This document shows positions 1 through 8,125 of a DNA stretch of 64,000 bases, piece after piece. Under the pieces are notes generated by a model. It was given only the letters and a program-made list of their open reading frames with translations, was not told where the DNA came from and did not search any database. The stretch is from Paenibacillus sp. FSL R5-0623 (GTDB lineage: Bacteria > Bacillota > Bacilli > Paenibacillales > Paenibacillaceae), in the NCBI RefSeq assembly GCF_037974265.1, contig NZ_CP150233.1:5580001-5644000 (forward strand), given 5' to 3'. The stretch's first letter is position 1. Every line of letters starts with the position of its first letter. The translations under genes and the position numbers were made by a program.

Positions 1-174
1 TTCGAAAAACGAATCTTTGTAAGGTGAAGACGGATGCTGCTGACGCTTTTCTTGTCTGATCAAGGATTTCAAACACACCTCTAAGCCATTTAAACGTAAG
101 CTGAAGCATCTCGGCATGCTAGGAAGTCAATTTAGAGAGTAGAAATAACCAGGACCATTTCCAGAAGAAACTAA

Positions 175-210
175 ACAACCGTTCCCTGCAGAAGACCCGG
201 AAACGGTTGT
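175..210 (-). terminator. Probable terminator of the aldo/keto reductase gene
   Basis: A hairpin with arms ACAACCGTT and AACGGTTGT lies downstream of the reductase stop. On the minus strand it is followed by a moderately T-rich stretch (TTAGTTTCTTC), so termination is likely but the U-tract is weak. Bases 1-170 show no supportable gene. Confidence 0.5.
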
Positions 211-292
211 AGCTCAAATCTATTTAATTTCATTTGAAATTGCTATGTCTATCTTGGGTGTTTTAACTAATGTCTATAAAGCTCTCTTTCCC

Positions 293-1180
293 TTACAGCT
301 CCAGGTCTGCTGCCCGGGCATTCGCTTCAACCTGCTCCGGGCTTTTGCATCCCGGAATGACGCAGCTGACGGCTGGATGCCTCAGACACCAGGCTAGGGC
401 CCACGATGCCATGTCGACACCTTCCGGTACCTCGTTTTTCTGAATTTCACTCACGAGCTTCAGCTTCTCATCTATCTCTTCACGCTCGTGTCCCTTTCTG
501 ACATTATCACTGAACACCATGCCTGGTTTGTATTTGCCGCTCAGGTAGCCGCTGGCCAGCGGGACTCTCGCCAACACACCAAGATCCTGCTCCAGGCAAG
601 AAGGGAATACCCTCTCTTCCGGTTTCTGGTCCAGACGGTTATACACAACCTGAATAGCCTTCGCGTTCAACTCGGTAGCCTTGCTCGTCTGATGCAGATT
701 ATCGTTGCTTCCAATTGATATACCGAGATTGCGGATTTTACCGGCCTGCACCTGCTTGTCCAGCATGGTCCACAGTTTGTCGTTATCGAACGCCTCATCC
801 GATCCGGAGTGGAACTGATACAAATCGACATAATCCGTTCTGAGAGCTTTCAGGGATTCTTCCAGCTGAACGCGAATCTGATCCACGCTCCAGGCATTTG
901 TCCAGTTCTCATGCCACTGGTGACCGAACTTGGTTGCAATAACCCAATCCTCACGTCGGTCCCGGGACATAAAATCGCCGATAAAGCCCTCCGACATATG
1001 ATGAGGTCCGTAGCATTCGGCCGTATCAATCAAATTAATGCCCAGTTCTTTGGCCCGGTAGAGAATGTCATCGACTTCTTTCTGGGTATAATCCTTCCCC
1101 CAGTCACCGCCAAACTGCCACGTGCCCACGCCTACGACGGATACATCCAGTTCGGTCTTGCCCAATCTTCTGTACTTCAT
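293..1180 (-). CDS. Aldo/keto reductase
   Basis: A 295-residue NAD(P)H-dependent carbonyl/aldehyde reductase of the aldo/keto reductase superfamily, with a TIM-barrel fold and a cytoplasmic location. The catalytic tetrad is visible as Asp52, Tyr57, Lys84 and His124, and the end has the usual (A/S)xxVIPG-type cofactor region (SCVIPGCKSPEQVEANA). The ATG at 1180 was chosen because GAGGTGAG sits 5 bases upstream of it; the in-frame GTG at 1189 lies inside that ribosome site. The gene is monocistronic, with its own promoter (1245-1286) and a hairpin behind it. The substrate cannot be told from sequence. Confidence 0.93.
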   Translation of the reverse strand: MKYRRLGKTELDVSVVGVGTWQFGGDWGKDYTQKEVDDILYRAKELGINLIDTAECYGPHHMSEGFIGDFMSRDRREDWVIATKFGHQWHENWTNAWSVDQIRVQLEESLKALRTDYVDLYQFHSGSDEAFDNDKLWTMLDKQVQAGKIRNLGISIGSNDNLHQTSKATELNAKAIQVVYNRLDQKPEERVFPSCLEQDLGVLARVPLASGYLSGKYKPGMVFSDNVRKGHEREEIDEKLKLVSEIQKNEVPEGVDMASWALAWCLRHPAVSCVIPGCKSPEQVEANARAADLEL

Positions 1181-1244
1181 TCTTCTCACCTCGAGATTTA
1201 ATATGTTGGTCTAGTGACGGATTGTACGATCGATCAATACATAA

Positions 1245-1286
1245 TAGTAGCGCTTTCATAATAAAGGGTATAGGAGAATTTATCAA
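1245..1286 (-). promoter_or_regulatory. Sigma-A promoter with cre-like site for the aldo/keto reductase
   Basis: On the minus strand TTGATA (1281-1286), a 17-base spacer and TATTAT (1258-1263) form a near-consensus vegetative promoter. TGAAAGCGCTACTA (1245-1258) overlaps the expected start point and resembles a CcpA catabolite-responsive element except for its last half-site bases. Carbon-catabolite control is inferred. Confidence 0.6.
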
Positions 1287-1297
1287 TCCATTATTTT

Positions 1298-2443
1298 TTA
1301 TAGATTGGTAGTTTTCTCTCTATTATTCTTCCATTCTTTCTTTTTCTTACCGATCCAACTAAATAATTTGAATAGATAAACTACAACAAGTACGATCATG
1401 AAAATAATAGTTGAGTACACTCCTACAACTGATTGAAAGTCAGGATGAGTTGCAGGTGAGATCATGGTACCTATCCAGATTCCTATTCCGAGAATTAACA
1501 TATCTCTGATTGGATCGTACCACCTAACTTGGCGCTTATAAATGTAGATAGCGAACATAGCCATAACAGTGAACAGTATTGCAAAGATCTCATCCGAATC
1601 TTCACTAAATAAACCTTCTTCAATCTCCCATGAAGGAAAATAGAAGTAAATCATGATCACTTGCAGCAAAGTTAAGGTTAAAGTCAAATAGAAGCCCTTT
1701 TTTCGTCTTGCTTCTGATTTTTTTGCCAAAATCTTTTTCTGATCATCGGTATAAAAGATATTGTCGAGATCCTCGGCCTCAGATCCTGGTTTGAATAAAA
1801 GTGAACCCTTATACGAACTTTTGGGCACTGCTTTTATTCCTTCAGGAGTGTTAGGTGTTGCTCTTAAAGCCATGTCGGTATGGAATATCGTCACATTATT
1901 AGCCTGAAGCACGTCAATCCAAGCATCAATTATCGCAAGGTCAGCGTGGGTAAAAGAAAGGACTTCGGACTGTTCGTTCGCATCCTTACCATAGAACATA
2001 AATTTTGCAGCCCTATAAGGAACGAGTTTAGCAGTTATCGTGCCTGCTCGAACCTTTTGTTTAGGGATGAGTTGATAATCCATCCCAATTAATACATACT
2101 CCATTCGTTCATAAGTTAAAAAAATTTCTTTTTCTTCATTTTTCTTTTTATCTTTAGAATACGTATAATATCCAGTCTGTCTTAATTCTATTTCAAAAAC
2201 ATAATCAAGGTATTTTTGAAGGTTTTTAAAACAAAACCAGCCTAGCCAACTAAACAAAATGCCTATCCCAAAAGTCGTTATCGCAACACCAATTTCATTA
2301 TTCATCATCCATAACACCGCTATGACAATTAATCCAAGTCCAATGATAGAAAAAACTGAGATCAGACCTGTATGAAAACCAATTGCCCATTTTGGGAGTT
2401 GATTTGTAAACTTTCGGTTATCCTTTGTTTGCATTTCTAGCAT
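1298..2443 (-). CDS. Hypothetical multi-spanning membrane protein
   Basis: 381 residues; family not recognised. Two hydrophobic helices lie near residues 22-70, then a soluble middle part of about 160 residues with a charged linker rich in Lys/Glu, then about four hydrophobic segments near 255-365, then a basic C-terminus. The layout resembles membrane proteins with a PH-like soluble domain between helices, but no motif proves it. ATG at 2443 follows AGAGGT by six bases. Its A+T content is visibly higher than that of its neighbours, which may mean it is an accessory gene. Confidence 0.8.
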   Translation of the reverse strand: MLEMQTKDNRKFTNQLPKWAIGFHTGLISVFSIIGLGLIVIAVLWMMNNEIGVAITTFGIGILFSWLGWFCFKNLQKYLDYVFEIELRQTGYYTYSKDKKKNEEKEIFLTYERMEYVLIGMDYQLIPKQKVRAGTITAKLVPYRAAKFMFYGKDANEQSEVLSFTHADLAIIDAWIDVLQANNVTIFHTDMALRATPNTPEGIKAVPKSSYKGSLLFKPGSEAEDLDNIFYTDDQKKILAKKSEARRKKGFYLTLTLTLLQVIMIYFYFPSWEIEEGLFSEDSDEIFAILFTVMAMFAIYIYKRQVRWYDPIRDMLILGIGIWIGTMISPATHPDFQSVVGVYSTIIFMIVLVVVYLFKLFSWIGKKKKEWKNNREKTTNL

Positions 2444-2527
2444 ATTAGTACCTCTTTTCTATCGTAAGTCAGGGCTCATGTAACTTAGCTTCATCTCCTA
2501 AAGGTTTCCATTCGCACCTCCTAGACC

Positions 2528-3010
2528 TCAAATGTTTTCTTTTATCCAAGCACGTAACTTATCAGCATAGAAAGAGCGTTCATCTGGATCGGACTGGGAA
2601 CCCTGTGAAAAATAAAGTTGATCATTCACATATCTAGGGTAAACATGGAGATGATAATGCCACACATCCTGATTGCCAGCAGGCTCATTATGTTGCCTCG
2701 TCGAAATCCCATCACATTCATATGTACTTTTCATTGCAAATGCTGTAAGCTGCGCTGCCCGGTGAATCTCCGCAGCGTAATCCGCAGGGAGTTCAAAGAT
2801 GTTCTCGAAATGCTGGTTAGGAACAACAAGAACATGTCCTTTATTGTTAGGCCACCATTTTCTCGCTATAAATGCCGTCACCTTTTCATTCTGATAAATG
2901 ATATCCCTTTGTTTTGTTCCCTGATCAGGTCGCTCGATACCCCAAATACAACAAAATGGACATTCGTATTCTTCGGGCTTATGTGAAAATGATGCTGTCA
3001 TCTTTATCAT
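2528..3010 (-). CDS. HIT family nucleotide-binding hydrolase
   Basis: 160 residues. The histidine-triad signature is His118-Tyr-His120-Leu-His122-Val near the end; the central histidine is the nucleophile in HIT enzymes, which hydrolyse or transfer nucleotidyl groups on purine nucleotides. An N-terminal CPFC pair (Cys17/Cys20) suggests a zinc site, as in several bacterial HIT proteins. ATG 3010 has GAGAGGGG five bases upstream. It is separated from the reductase upstream in transcription by a terminator, so it is probably transcribed alone. Confidence 0.9.
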   Translation of the reverse strand: MIKMTASFSHKPEEYECPFCCIWGIERPDQGTKQRDIIYQNEKVTAFIARKWWPNNKGHVLVVPNQHFENIFELPADYAAEIHRAAQLTAFAMKSTYECDGISTRQHNEPAGNQDVWHYHLHVYPRYVNDQLYFSQGSQSDPDERSFYADKLRAWIKENI

Positions 3011-3089
3011 TCAACCCCTCTCATATTTCCCCAACAAGCTATTAGACGCAGGTAACTTATGTTCGTTGTGTTATCCTAACACAAAAAGG

Positions 3090-3124
3090 ACGGACGCTGA
3101 TCTGTCGTGATCAACGTCCGTTTT
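3090..3124 (-). terminator. Terminator of the NmrA-like reductase gene
   Basis: On the minus strand a 13-base stem (ACGGACGTTGATC with one G-T type mismatch on the other arm) and a six-base loop are followed by CCTTTTTG: a typical intrinsic terminator just after the stop at 3156. Confidence 0.8.
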
Positions 3125-3155
3125 ATAAGGTTCTTTATACGTTATACGAGATGAA

Positions 3156-3800
3156 TTACTTCACTTCACCAACAACGGTAAATCGCTCGTTTTTGTGTTG
3201 TGGATTCTCGATCTCATCAACCAAAGCAATCGCATAGTCTGCATAACTGATGTAGCTGTTGCCTTCGCTATTCACGAGAATAACGTCGTTGCCTGCTTGA
3301 TATTTGCCGGTGCGTACACCTTCTGGATTAAAGAATCCAGCCGGGCTCAAGAATGTCCATTGAATACCCGAAGATGCTTGCAGATCCTGCAAGTTTTGGC
3401 CTTGGTTCGTTGCAGTTGCTTTGTAAGCATCCGGGAATCCTGGGGATTCAAAGACACGCAACGTTTTGGACTCATCTGTGAAAAGGCTTCCTGCTCCACC
3501 CACAACGATCAGACGAGTGTTTGGTGCATCTTTCAGGATGTTGATCAACGCTTGTCCTACTTCCACATGCAGGTTTTCTTTACCCGCTGGAGCACCAAAT
3601 GCATTTACAACCACATCAAACGCTTTAAGATCTTCAGCTGTAAGATCGAATACATCTTTCTCCAATGTATTCAGACTTTTATCTTCCAATTTGGATGCAT
3701 TACGAACGATTGCCGTTACTTTATGCCCTCTGTCTGCTGCTTCTTTCAAAATTACACTTCCTGCTTTGCCTGTTGCACCAATGATTGCAATGTTCATCAT
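3156..3800 (-). CDS. NAD(P)-binding NmrA/flavin-reductase-like protein
   Basis: 214 residues with an N-terminal Rossmann motif GATGKAG (residues 8-14) and the overall pattern of the COG2910 group of atypical SDR proteins (Rrf2-linked NADH-flavin reductases, YwnB-like). It lacks the classical YxxxK catalytic pair, as is usual for this group. ATG 3800 follows AAGGAGA by five bases. The promoter carries a perfect 7+7 palindrome (3847-3867), so it is probably repressed by a MarR- or HxlR-type regulator that senses an electrophile or oxidant; that role is inferred. Confidence 0.88.
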   Translation of the reverse strand: MMNIAIIGATGKAGSVILKEAADRGHKVTAIVRNASKLEDKSLNTLEKDVFDLTAEDLKAFDVVVNAFGAPAGKENLHVEVGQALINILKDAPNTRLIVVGGAGSLFTDESKTLRVFESPGFPDAYKATATNQGQNLQDLQASSGIQWTFLSPAGFFNPEGVRTGKYQAGNDVILVNSEGNSYISYADYAIALVDEIENPQHKNERFTVVGEVK

Positions 3801-3846
3801 GATCTCTCCTTTAAATTATCGATATTGTTTGTGTTTGAACTTTATA

Positions 3847-3880
3847 TTGTAACTATAGTTGTTACAACTAAGTTTGTCAA
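3847..3880 (-). promoter_or_regulatory. Promoter with overlapping operator palindrome
   Basis: Minus strand: TTGACA (3875-3880), 17-base spacer, TATAGT (3852-3857). The -10 box is buried in the palindrome TTGTAAC-7 bases-GTTACAA (3847-3867). A dimeric winged-helix repressor bound here would block the promoter. Confidence 0.75.
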
Positions 3881-3901
3881 CCATGCACAATCAGTACACG
3901 C

Positions 3902-3952
3902 AAAAAAGCCCCTGATATCATGTCCGTACAAAACGGATACAATTCAGAGGCT
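3902..3952 (-). terminator. Terminator of the IscA-like gene
   Basis: Minus strand: AGCCTCTGA pairs with TCAGGGGCT, an inner TCCGT/ACGGA stem lies in the loop, and TTTTTTG follows. It lies 70 bases after the stop at 4022. Confidence 0.85.
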
Positions 3953-4021
3953 ATTTATTAAAGGGAATGCAAACTGCTTATTTCAAAACAAGATTGGGAA
4001 ACCGCTGTACAACTCCGTTTC

Positions 4022-4378
4022 TTAACAATCCTTATCAGGCACACCCGCATCTTCCTTAGTACGGAAAGAAGATCCACAGCCACAAGTGGCTACCGCATTC
4101 GGATTATGGATGGTGAACCCACCCGTCATACCGGACTCTTCAAAATCAATTTCGAGACCATCCAGGTATTTCAGGTTTTCCTTCTCGACTACAACCTTCA
4201 TACTCTGAATATCCATATACAGGTCCTCATCGGACTCTTTATCGTCAAAGCCCATGGCGTACGAAAATCCGGTGCAACCGCCCGGTGCTACGCCAAGACG
4301 CAGGAACATACCAGGTGTCTCTTGCTGTGCAAGCATCTCTTTCAATCTGTCAGCAGCCGTTTCGCTGATGTTAATCAT
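4022..4378 (-). CDS. HesB/IscA-type iron-sulfur cluster carrier
   Basis: 118 residues. The three conserved cysteines of A-type carriers are present: Cys35 (GGCTGFSY) and the C-terminal pair Cys99/Cys101 (CGCGSSF). These proteins accept Fe-S clusters from the SUF scaffold and pass them to target apoproteins in the cytoplasm; nearby clients could include MqnE, LipA and NfuA-dependent enzymes. The ATG at 4378 follows GGAG by about 9 bases. A family A repeat ends 22 bases upstream of the start codon. ErpA and SufA names cannot be separated by sequence reading alone. Confidence 0.93.
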   Translation of the reverse strand: MINISETAADRLKEMLAQQETPGMFLRLGVAPGGCTGFSYAMGFDDKESDEDLYMDIQSMKVVVEKENLKYLDGLEIDFEESGMTGGFTIHNPNAVATCGCGSSFRTKEDAGVPDKDC

Positions 4379-4400
4379 GCCAGGTCACTCTCCTTTTTCA

Positions 4401-4583
4401 TATAAAATCATGTTCAAAAAGGGCGCTTTTCAGTACCAAGAAGATGGGATGAAGATAGAAATGGAGTAGCGGAGCGTAGGCAAAACTACGTGAGCAACGG
4501 ACATTTCGGCTGAATCCCATATTCGACGCTGAGATGCCGCTAGGCATCCTTCGTAATCAAAAGCGTACTTTTTGAACAACCTT
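4401..4583 (-). repeat. Family A dispersed repeat, copy 1
   Basis: An approximately 180-bp non-coding element matching 41540-41722 in the opposite orientation. It has terminal inverted repeats (TGTTCAAAAAG at 4411, its complement ending at 4579, extended to about 19 bases with CGCTTT). The inside holds several conserved blocks, such as GGAGTAGCGGAGCGTAGGCA. It has no coding capacity. It ends 22 bases before the IscA-like start codon, reading toward that gene. Confidence 0.85.
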
Positions 4584-4684
4584 TCATTAACTCTTCTTTA
4601 AATTATACTCCACCCCGTCAAGGGTCTCAAGTCATGTTTGCCTCTTTCCGCGTTCCCCCTCTACTCCTTTTTCTTCCCAGTGTA

Positions 4685-4713
4685 TTGAACCCCCGCGACA
4701 CGAGGTTTATAAT
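4685..4713 (+). promoter_or_regulatory. Sigma-A promoter of mqnE
   Basis: TTGAAC (4685-4690), a 17-base spacer and TATAAT (4708-4713). Transcription from it would give an untranslated leader of nearly 290 bases. Confidence 0.7.
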
Positions 4714-5008
4714 GAATAGGTGGTCGCACTGAAATGTCGATATTTTGTCATGACTTATTCAGGTGACGATCATATATAGAGTTGTAATTTTTTTCACATT
4801 TCGAGACTGTCCGCAGTCCCCAATGCATATAGAGTCACAGGACTCACTTTAATGAAAAAATTAGCTTTACGTACGCAGCACACGCTGCACCGGGTAAATA
4901 AGAGTTAGTCCATATAAGAAGGCGGCAGTTGACCGCATCTTTGCTATGTAGTTCTGTATACAGATCCTACACACAACTCAAATCCGGTTAAGAACAGGAG
5001 GAAACAGT
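4714..5008 (+). promoter_or_regulatory. Long structured leader of mqnE
   Basis: Four short perfect hairpins follow one another: GACTG/CAGTC (4805-4818), GAGTC/GACTC (4832-4845), GCAGC/GCTGC (4875-4888) and GCGG/CCGC (4922-4936). The first three have four-base loops. No known riboswitch consensus was recognised and no run of T follows any hairpin. The leader may affect translation or RNA stability; no function is shown. Confidence 0.4.
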
Positions 5009-6115
5009 ATGTCTACATTGGTAACACCGTTCACAGACAAAAGAATGGCTGAAATCGTTGAGAAAGTGCAGAACGGCGTAAGGCTGAACGTAGAAGACGG
5101 CGTATATCTGTATGAAACAGATGATCTGCTGACTTTGGGCCAGCTGGCCAATGAGGCCAACTTGCGGAAAAATGGTAAGAAAGTATATTTCATCGAAAAC
5201 ATGAGTCTTTATTTTACGAACGTATGTGAAGCCCACTGCGCTTTTTGTAATTTCCGCAAAGACCAGGGTGAAGAAGGCTCCTATACATTATCCGGTCAGG
5301 AAATGATCGATTATGTAGAACAGCATATTCATCCGGGCGTGCGTGAGTTCCATATTGTAGGCGGACATAATAACCATGTTCCTTTTCAGTATTATGTCGA
5401 TTCCCTGCGTGCTTTAAACGAGAAATATCCGGATGTTACGCTGAAAGCCTACACGGCAGCCGAGATCGATTTCTTCACTCGCATCAGCGGACTCAGTATT
5501 AAGGAAGTTCTGCAGGAGCTGCAAAAAGCAGGTCTGAAAACATTGACTGGTGGCGGCGCTGAGATTCTGTCGGATGAATATCGCAAAAAAATGCGTGTAG
5601 ACAAAGCGAACGTCGATCGTTATCTTGAGGTGCACCGTACTGCTCATAACCTGGGCATGCGTACACATACTACGATGTTGTATGGATCGATTGAATCCTA
5701 TGAGGACCGGGTCAACCATATGGTGCAGATCCGTGAATTGCAAGACGAGACCAACGGATTCATGGTCTTTATCCCGCTTTCCATGCAGCCAAAAAGTAAA
5801 AACGCGAGCATTATGCGTCGTAACTCGGCTTATGAGGATCTTAAAACGATTGCGATCAGCCGCCTGATGCTGGATAACATCGATCATATCAAAGCATACT
5901 TCATTAATATCGGTCCACAGCTAGCTCAAGTTGCCCTTGGATTCGGTGCTTCGGATGCACACGGGACGATCGTTCGCGAACGGATTAGTCATGCGGCAGG
6001 TGCACTCACTCCTGAAGGCCTTACACGTAAAGAGCTCATATGGCTTATTAAGGGTGCAGGACGTATTCCGGTAGAACGTGATACGTTCTACAATGAAATT
6101 CAAGTGTACGAATAG
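5009..6115 (+). CDS. mqnE: Aminofutalosine synthase (radical SAM)
   Basis: 368 residues. The radical-SAM cysteines are Cys73, Cys77 and Cys80 (CEAHCAFC), followed by the HIVGGHNNHVPF stretch and the GGGAEIL block typical of MqnE rather than its relative MqnC. The enzyme joins chorismate-derived enolpyruvyl benzoate to adenosine to make aminofutalosine, a step of the futalosine route to menaquinone. ATG 5009 follows AGGAGG by seven bases. It is alone here; other mqn genes are not in the window. It depends on a [4Fe-4S] cluster, and the Fe-S carrier gene lies just upstream on the other strand. Confidence 0.93.
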   Translation: MSTLVTPFTDKRMAEIVEKVQNGVRLNVEDGVYLYETDDLLTLGQLANEANLRKNGKKVYFIENMSLYFTNVCEAHCAFCNFRKDQGEEGSYTLSGQEMIDYVEQHIHPGVREFHIVGGHNNHVPFQYYVDSLRALNEKYPDVTLKAYTAAEIDFFTRISGLSIKEVLQELQKAGLKTLTGGGAEILSDEYRKKMRVDKANVDRYLEVHRTAHNLGMRTHTTMLYGSIESYEDRVNHMVQIRELQDETNGFMVFIPLSMQPKSKNASIMRRNSAYEDLKTIAISRLMLDNIDHIKAYFINIGPQLAQVALGFGASDAHGTIVRERISHAAGALTPEGLTRKELIWLIKGAGRIPVERDTFYNEIQVYE

Positions 6116-6267
6116 GATATAACTCCATCACAACCAATATTGCACCAGCACCACTCCAGAACGCAGCCTTCATTATAGGGAGACGTTTGAATTCAAGTGG
6201 TGCAAACTGCTGAATAATATCTTCAATTTTCAACGTCTACTTTTTAATTATTTAAAACCAAACAAAA

Positions 6268-6297
6268 GGAGCAGCTATGTTATTGCATAGCTGCTCC
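6268..6297. terminator. Strong hairpin between mqnE and yutJ
   Basis: A perfect 12-bp stem (GGAGCAGCTATG and complement) with a six-base loop. The T-tract (TTTTGTTTGG) is on the minus-strand side; on the plus strand only ACAGTTTAC follows. It may end mqnE transcripts imperfectly or stop antisense RNA from the yutJ side. Confidence 0.55.
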
Positions 6298-6348
6298 ACA
6301 GTTTACAGCCCCATTTCAGTGGGACTGATGCAGAAAGGAAGCCGAGTC

Positions 6349-7410
6349 ATGAAAAATTTCGTCATTCTTGGAGGCGGCTATGGCGGCCTCACCATCATCA
6401 AGGAACTTCTGGAGGGTAAAATTCCATCCGATACACAAATTATTTTGGTGGACCGCAGCCCCTTTCAGGGATTAAAGACAGAATATTACGCACTCGCAGC
6501 AGGAACCGTATCTGATTATGACCTGCGTATCCAATTTCCAGTGAGCGATAAAGTCACTTACCGTTATGGAGAAGTTACTTCGATTGACCTGGAACAGCGT
6601 CAGATTGAATTTGAAGGCCAAGACCCGCTCGTGTACGACAAACTTGTCATTGGACTTGGTTGTACGGACCGTTTCCACAATACACCAGGTGCCGAAGATT
6701 ATAGCTGTACCATTCAGAGCTTTAGCAAAACACGCGAGACCTACCTTCGCCTTAATGAAGTCAAAGCCTATGGCAATGTGCATATCGTAGGCGGTGGATT
6801 AAGTGGTGTCGAGATGGCAGCCGAACTTCGTGAAAGCAGACCGGATCTAAACATCAGCATTTTGGATCGTGGTGAACGTGTATTATCCGCTTTCCCGCAA
6901 CGTCTATCCGTGTATGTGCATGAATGGTTCAACGAACATCAGGTAGAGACACGCGGGCATATCGCCATTTCACGTGTTGAACCTAATGCTATCTATAACC
7001 GGGATGAACAGATTCTAACGGATGCTGTCGTGTGGACTGCAGGAATTCAGCCCGTAAAAGTGGTACAGGATCTGGACGTGACCAAAGACCCTCAAGGGCG
7101 TGTCGTCCTGAATGAATACTACCAAATCCCGGAATATACCGATGTGTATGTCGTTGGTGACTGTGCCAGTGTACCTTATGCACCTAGCGGTCAAGCTGCG
7201 GAAGTACAGGGTGAGCAGATCGCCCATATTCAGCATGCCCTCTGGAAAGGCGAAAAGCCCAATCCACATCCACTCAAGCTTCGTGGCACACTGGGTGCAC
7301 TCGGCAAGAAGTCTGGGTTTGGGCTGATGGGCAAAACGTCCATGATGGGACGTGTACCTCGTATTTTGAAAAGTGGTGTGCTCTGGATGTCCAAGCGCCA
7401 TCTCGGTTAG
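6349..7410 (+). CDS. yutJ: NADH dehydrogenase-like FAD/NAD(P) oxidoreductase (YutJ type)
   Basis: 353 residues. It has an FAD dinucleotide motif GGGYGG (8-13), a second, NAD-binding GGGLSG (148-153) and a late VVGDCA motif that contacts FAD: the two-fold Rossmann plan of type II NADH dehydrogenases. Such enzymes pass electrons from NADH to menaquinone at the inner face of the membrane without pumping protons. The ATG at 6349 has AAAGGAAG eight bases upstream; a longer in-frame start at 6277 lies inside the hairpin and was rejected. Its stop overlaps yuzB tail to tail by four bases. Order yutJ/yuzB/yutI is as in Bacillus. Confidence 0.9.
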   Translation: MKNFVILGGGYGGLTIIKELLEGKIPSDTQIILVDRSPFQGLKTEYYALAAGTVSDYDLRIQFPVSDKVTYRYGEVTSIDLEQRQIEFEGQDPLVYDKLVIGLGCTDRFHNTPGAEDYSCTIQSFSKTRETYLRLNEVKAYGNVHIVGGGLSGVEMAAELRESRPDLNISILDRGERVLSAFPQRLSVYVHEWFNEHQVETRGHIAISRVEPNAIYNRDEQILTDAVVWTAGIQPVKVVQDLDVTKDPQGRVVLNEYYQIPEYTDVYVVGDCASVPYAPSGQAAEVQGEQIAHIQHALWKGEKPNPHPLKLRGTLGALGKKSGFGLMGKTSMMGRVPRILKSGVLWMSKRHLG

Positions 7411-7661
7411 TCGAGATCGAGCTCGTCCCAGACATCGGCTTCGGCAATTTTGGCCAGAATGGCGTTATATAGATCTTCCACTTTGTCCGTGATGACAACT
7501 TCACCATTCACCAGTGCAAAAGGAGTCATGGAACATTGGCCGCAATTGGTGAGGCAGCCGTATTCAATCACATCATAGTCTGGATTTTCTTCCAGTTGAT
7601 CCATGACTTCATCTGTGCCAAAATGCATATTATTGGCACAAAATTCAATAATCGGTCTCAT
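7407..7661 (-). CDS. yuzB: YuzB family (DUF1450) protein
   Basis: 84 residues with Cys8 and a CxxxCxxC cluster (Cys36, Cys40, Cys43; GCLTNCGQC), typical of the DUF1450/YuzB family, which looks like a thioredoxin-fold [2Fe-2S] or metal-binding protein. The function is not established. AGGTGA lies six bases before the ATG. It is convergent with yutJ (four-base overlap) and divergent from nfuA, an arrangement kept in Bacillus, which suggests a role tied to Fe-S or NADH metabolism. Confidence 0.9.
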   Translation of the reverse strand: MRPIIEFCANNMHFGTDEVMDQLEENPDYDVIEYGCLTNCGQCSMTPFALVNGEVVITDKVEDLYNAILAKIAEADVWDELDLD

Positions 7662-7741
7662 TTAGGTTCACCTGCTTTGTTTGACCATTTTAATTTGTGG
7701 CCATTTGTAATATAATATAGGAAGGAAAGGAGTTGAACAAT

Positions 7742-7987
7742 ATGAGCGAAAACGCACAAAGCACCATGTATGATGAGGTATCTGATGTGCTTGATAAACT
7801 TCGTCCGTTCCTGCAGCGCGATGGCGGTGACGTGGAACTGGTCGACGTGGAGGACGGCATCATTAAGCTGAAACTGGTCGGTGCCTGCGGCAGTTGCCCA
7901 AGCTCCACCATTACCTTAAAGGCCGGGATTGAACGTGCCCTTCTCGAAGAAGTAGAGGGTGTACAAGAAGTCGTACAAGTATTCTAA
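7742..7987 (+). CDS. nfuA: NifU-like Fe-S scaffold/carrier (YutI/Nfu)
   Basis: 81 residues forming only the NifU C-terminal domain, with the Cys49-x-x-Cys52 motif (ACGSCPSS) that binds a bridging [4Fe-4S] cluster. It delivers clusters to target enzymes in the cytoplasm. ATG 7742 is nine bases from AAAGGAG; the in-frame TTG at 7735 is too close to it. A TATAAT box at 7711-7716 fits a promoter, though the -35 region is poor. A strong terminator follows. Confidence 0.92.
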   Translation: MSENAQSTMYDEVSDVLDKLRPFLQRDGGDVELVDVEDGIIKLKLVGACGSCPSSTITLKAGIERALLEEVEGVQEVVQVF

Positions 7988-8012
7988 TCAATCCTTCACG
8001 AAATAAACCTCA

Positions 8013-8052
8013 AGAGCCTTTCGCTTCGCATGGAGCGAAGGGCTCTTTTTTT
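8013..8052 (+). terminator. Terminator of nfuA
   Basis: GAGCC-T-TTCGCT pairs with AGCGAA-G-GGCTC, followed by seven T. Confidence 0.9.
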
Positions 8053-8125
8053 GTGTGCATATGCAGAGAGTCCATTTCATCTGTCCCTTTGACGGGTTTC
8101 CACGTACAATCCTTCAATTCACCTT

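Noticed and set aside
3195..4025. A 276-codon plus-strand frame opposite the NmrA-like gene
   Set aside because: Antisense composition (Cys/Ile/Phe-rich), and it runs through a promoter and a terminator of real genes.
4401..4583. Family A repeat as an insertion sequence or CRISPR unit
   Set aside because: No coding capacity, no clear target duplication, and only two scattered copies; it is kept as a dispersed repeat.
4852..4908. An 18-codon frame (MKKLALRTQHTLHRVNKS) in the mqnE leader
   Set aside because: The ribosome site is poor (AGGA about ten bases away) and it shows no run of regulatory codons; not supported as a leader peptide.
6048..6233. A 61-codon minus-strand frame across the mqnE end
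   Set aside because: No ribosome site, overlaps mqnE coding sequence, and no recognisable family; treated as chance or a worn fragment.
6277..6348. Longer N-terminus for yutJ
   Set aside because: It would translate through a perfect 12-bp hairpin; the Rossmann motif and ribosome site place the start at 6349.
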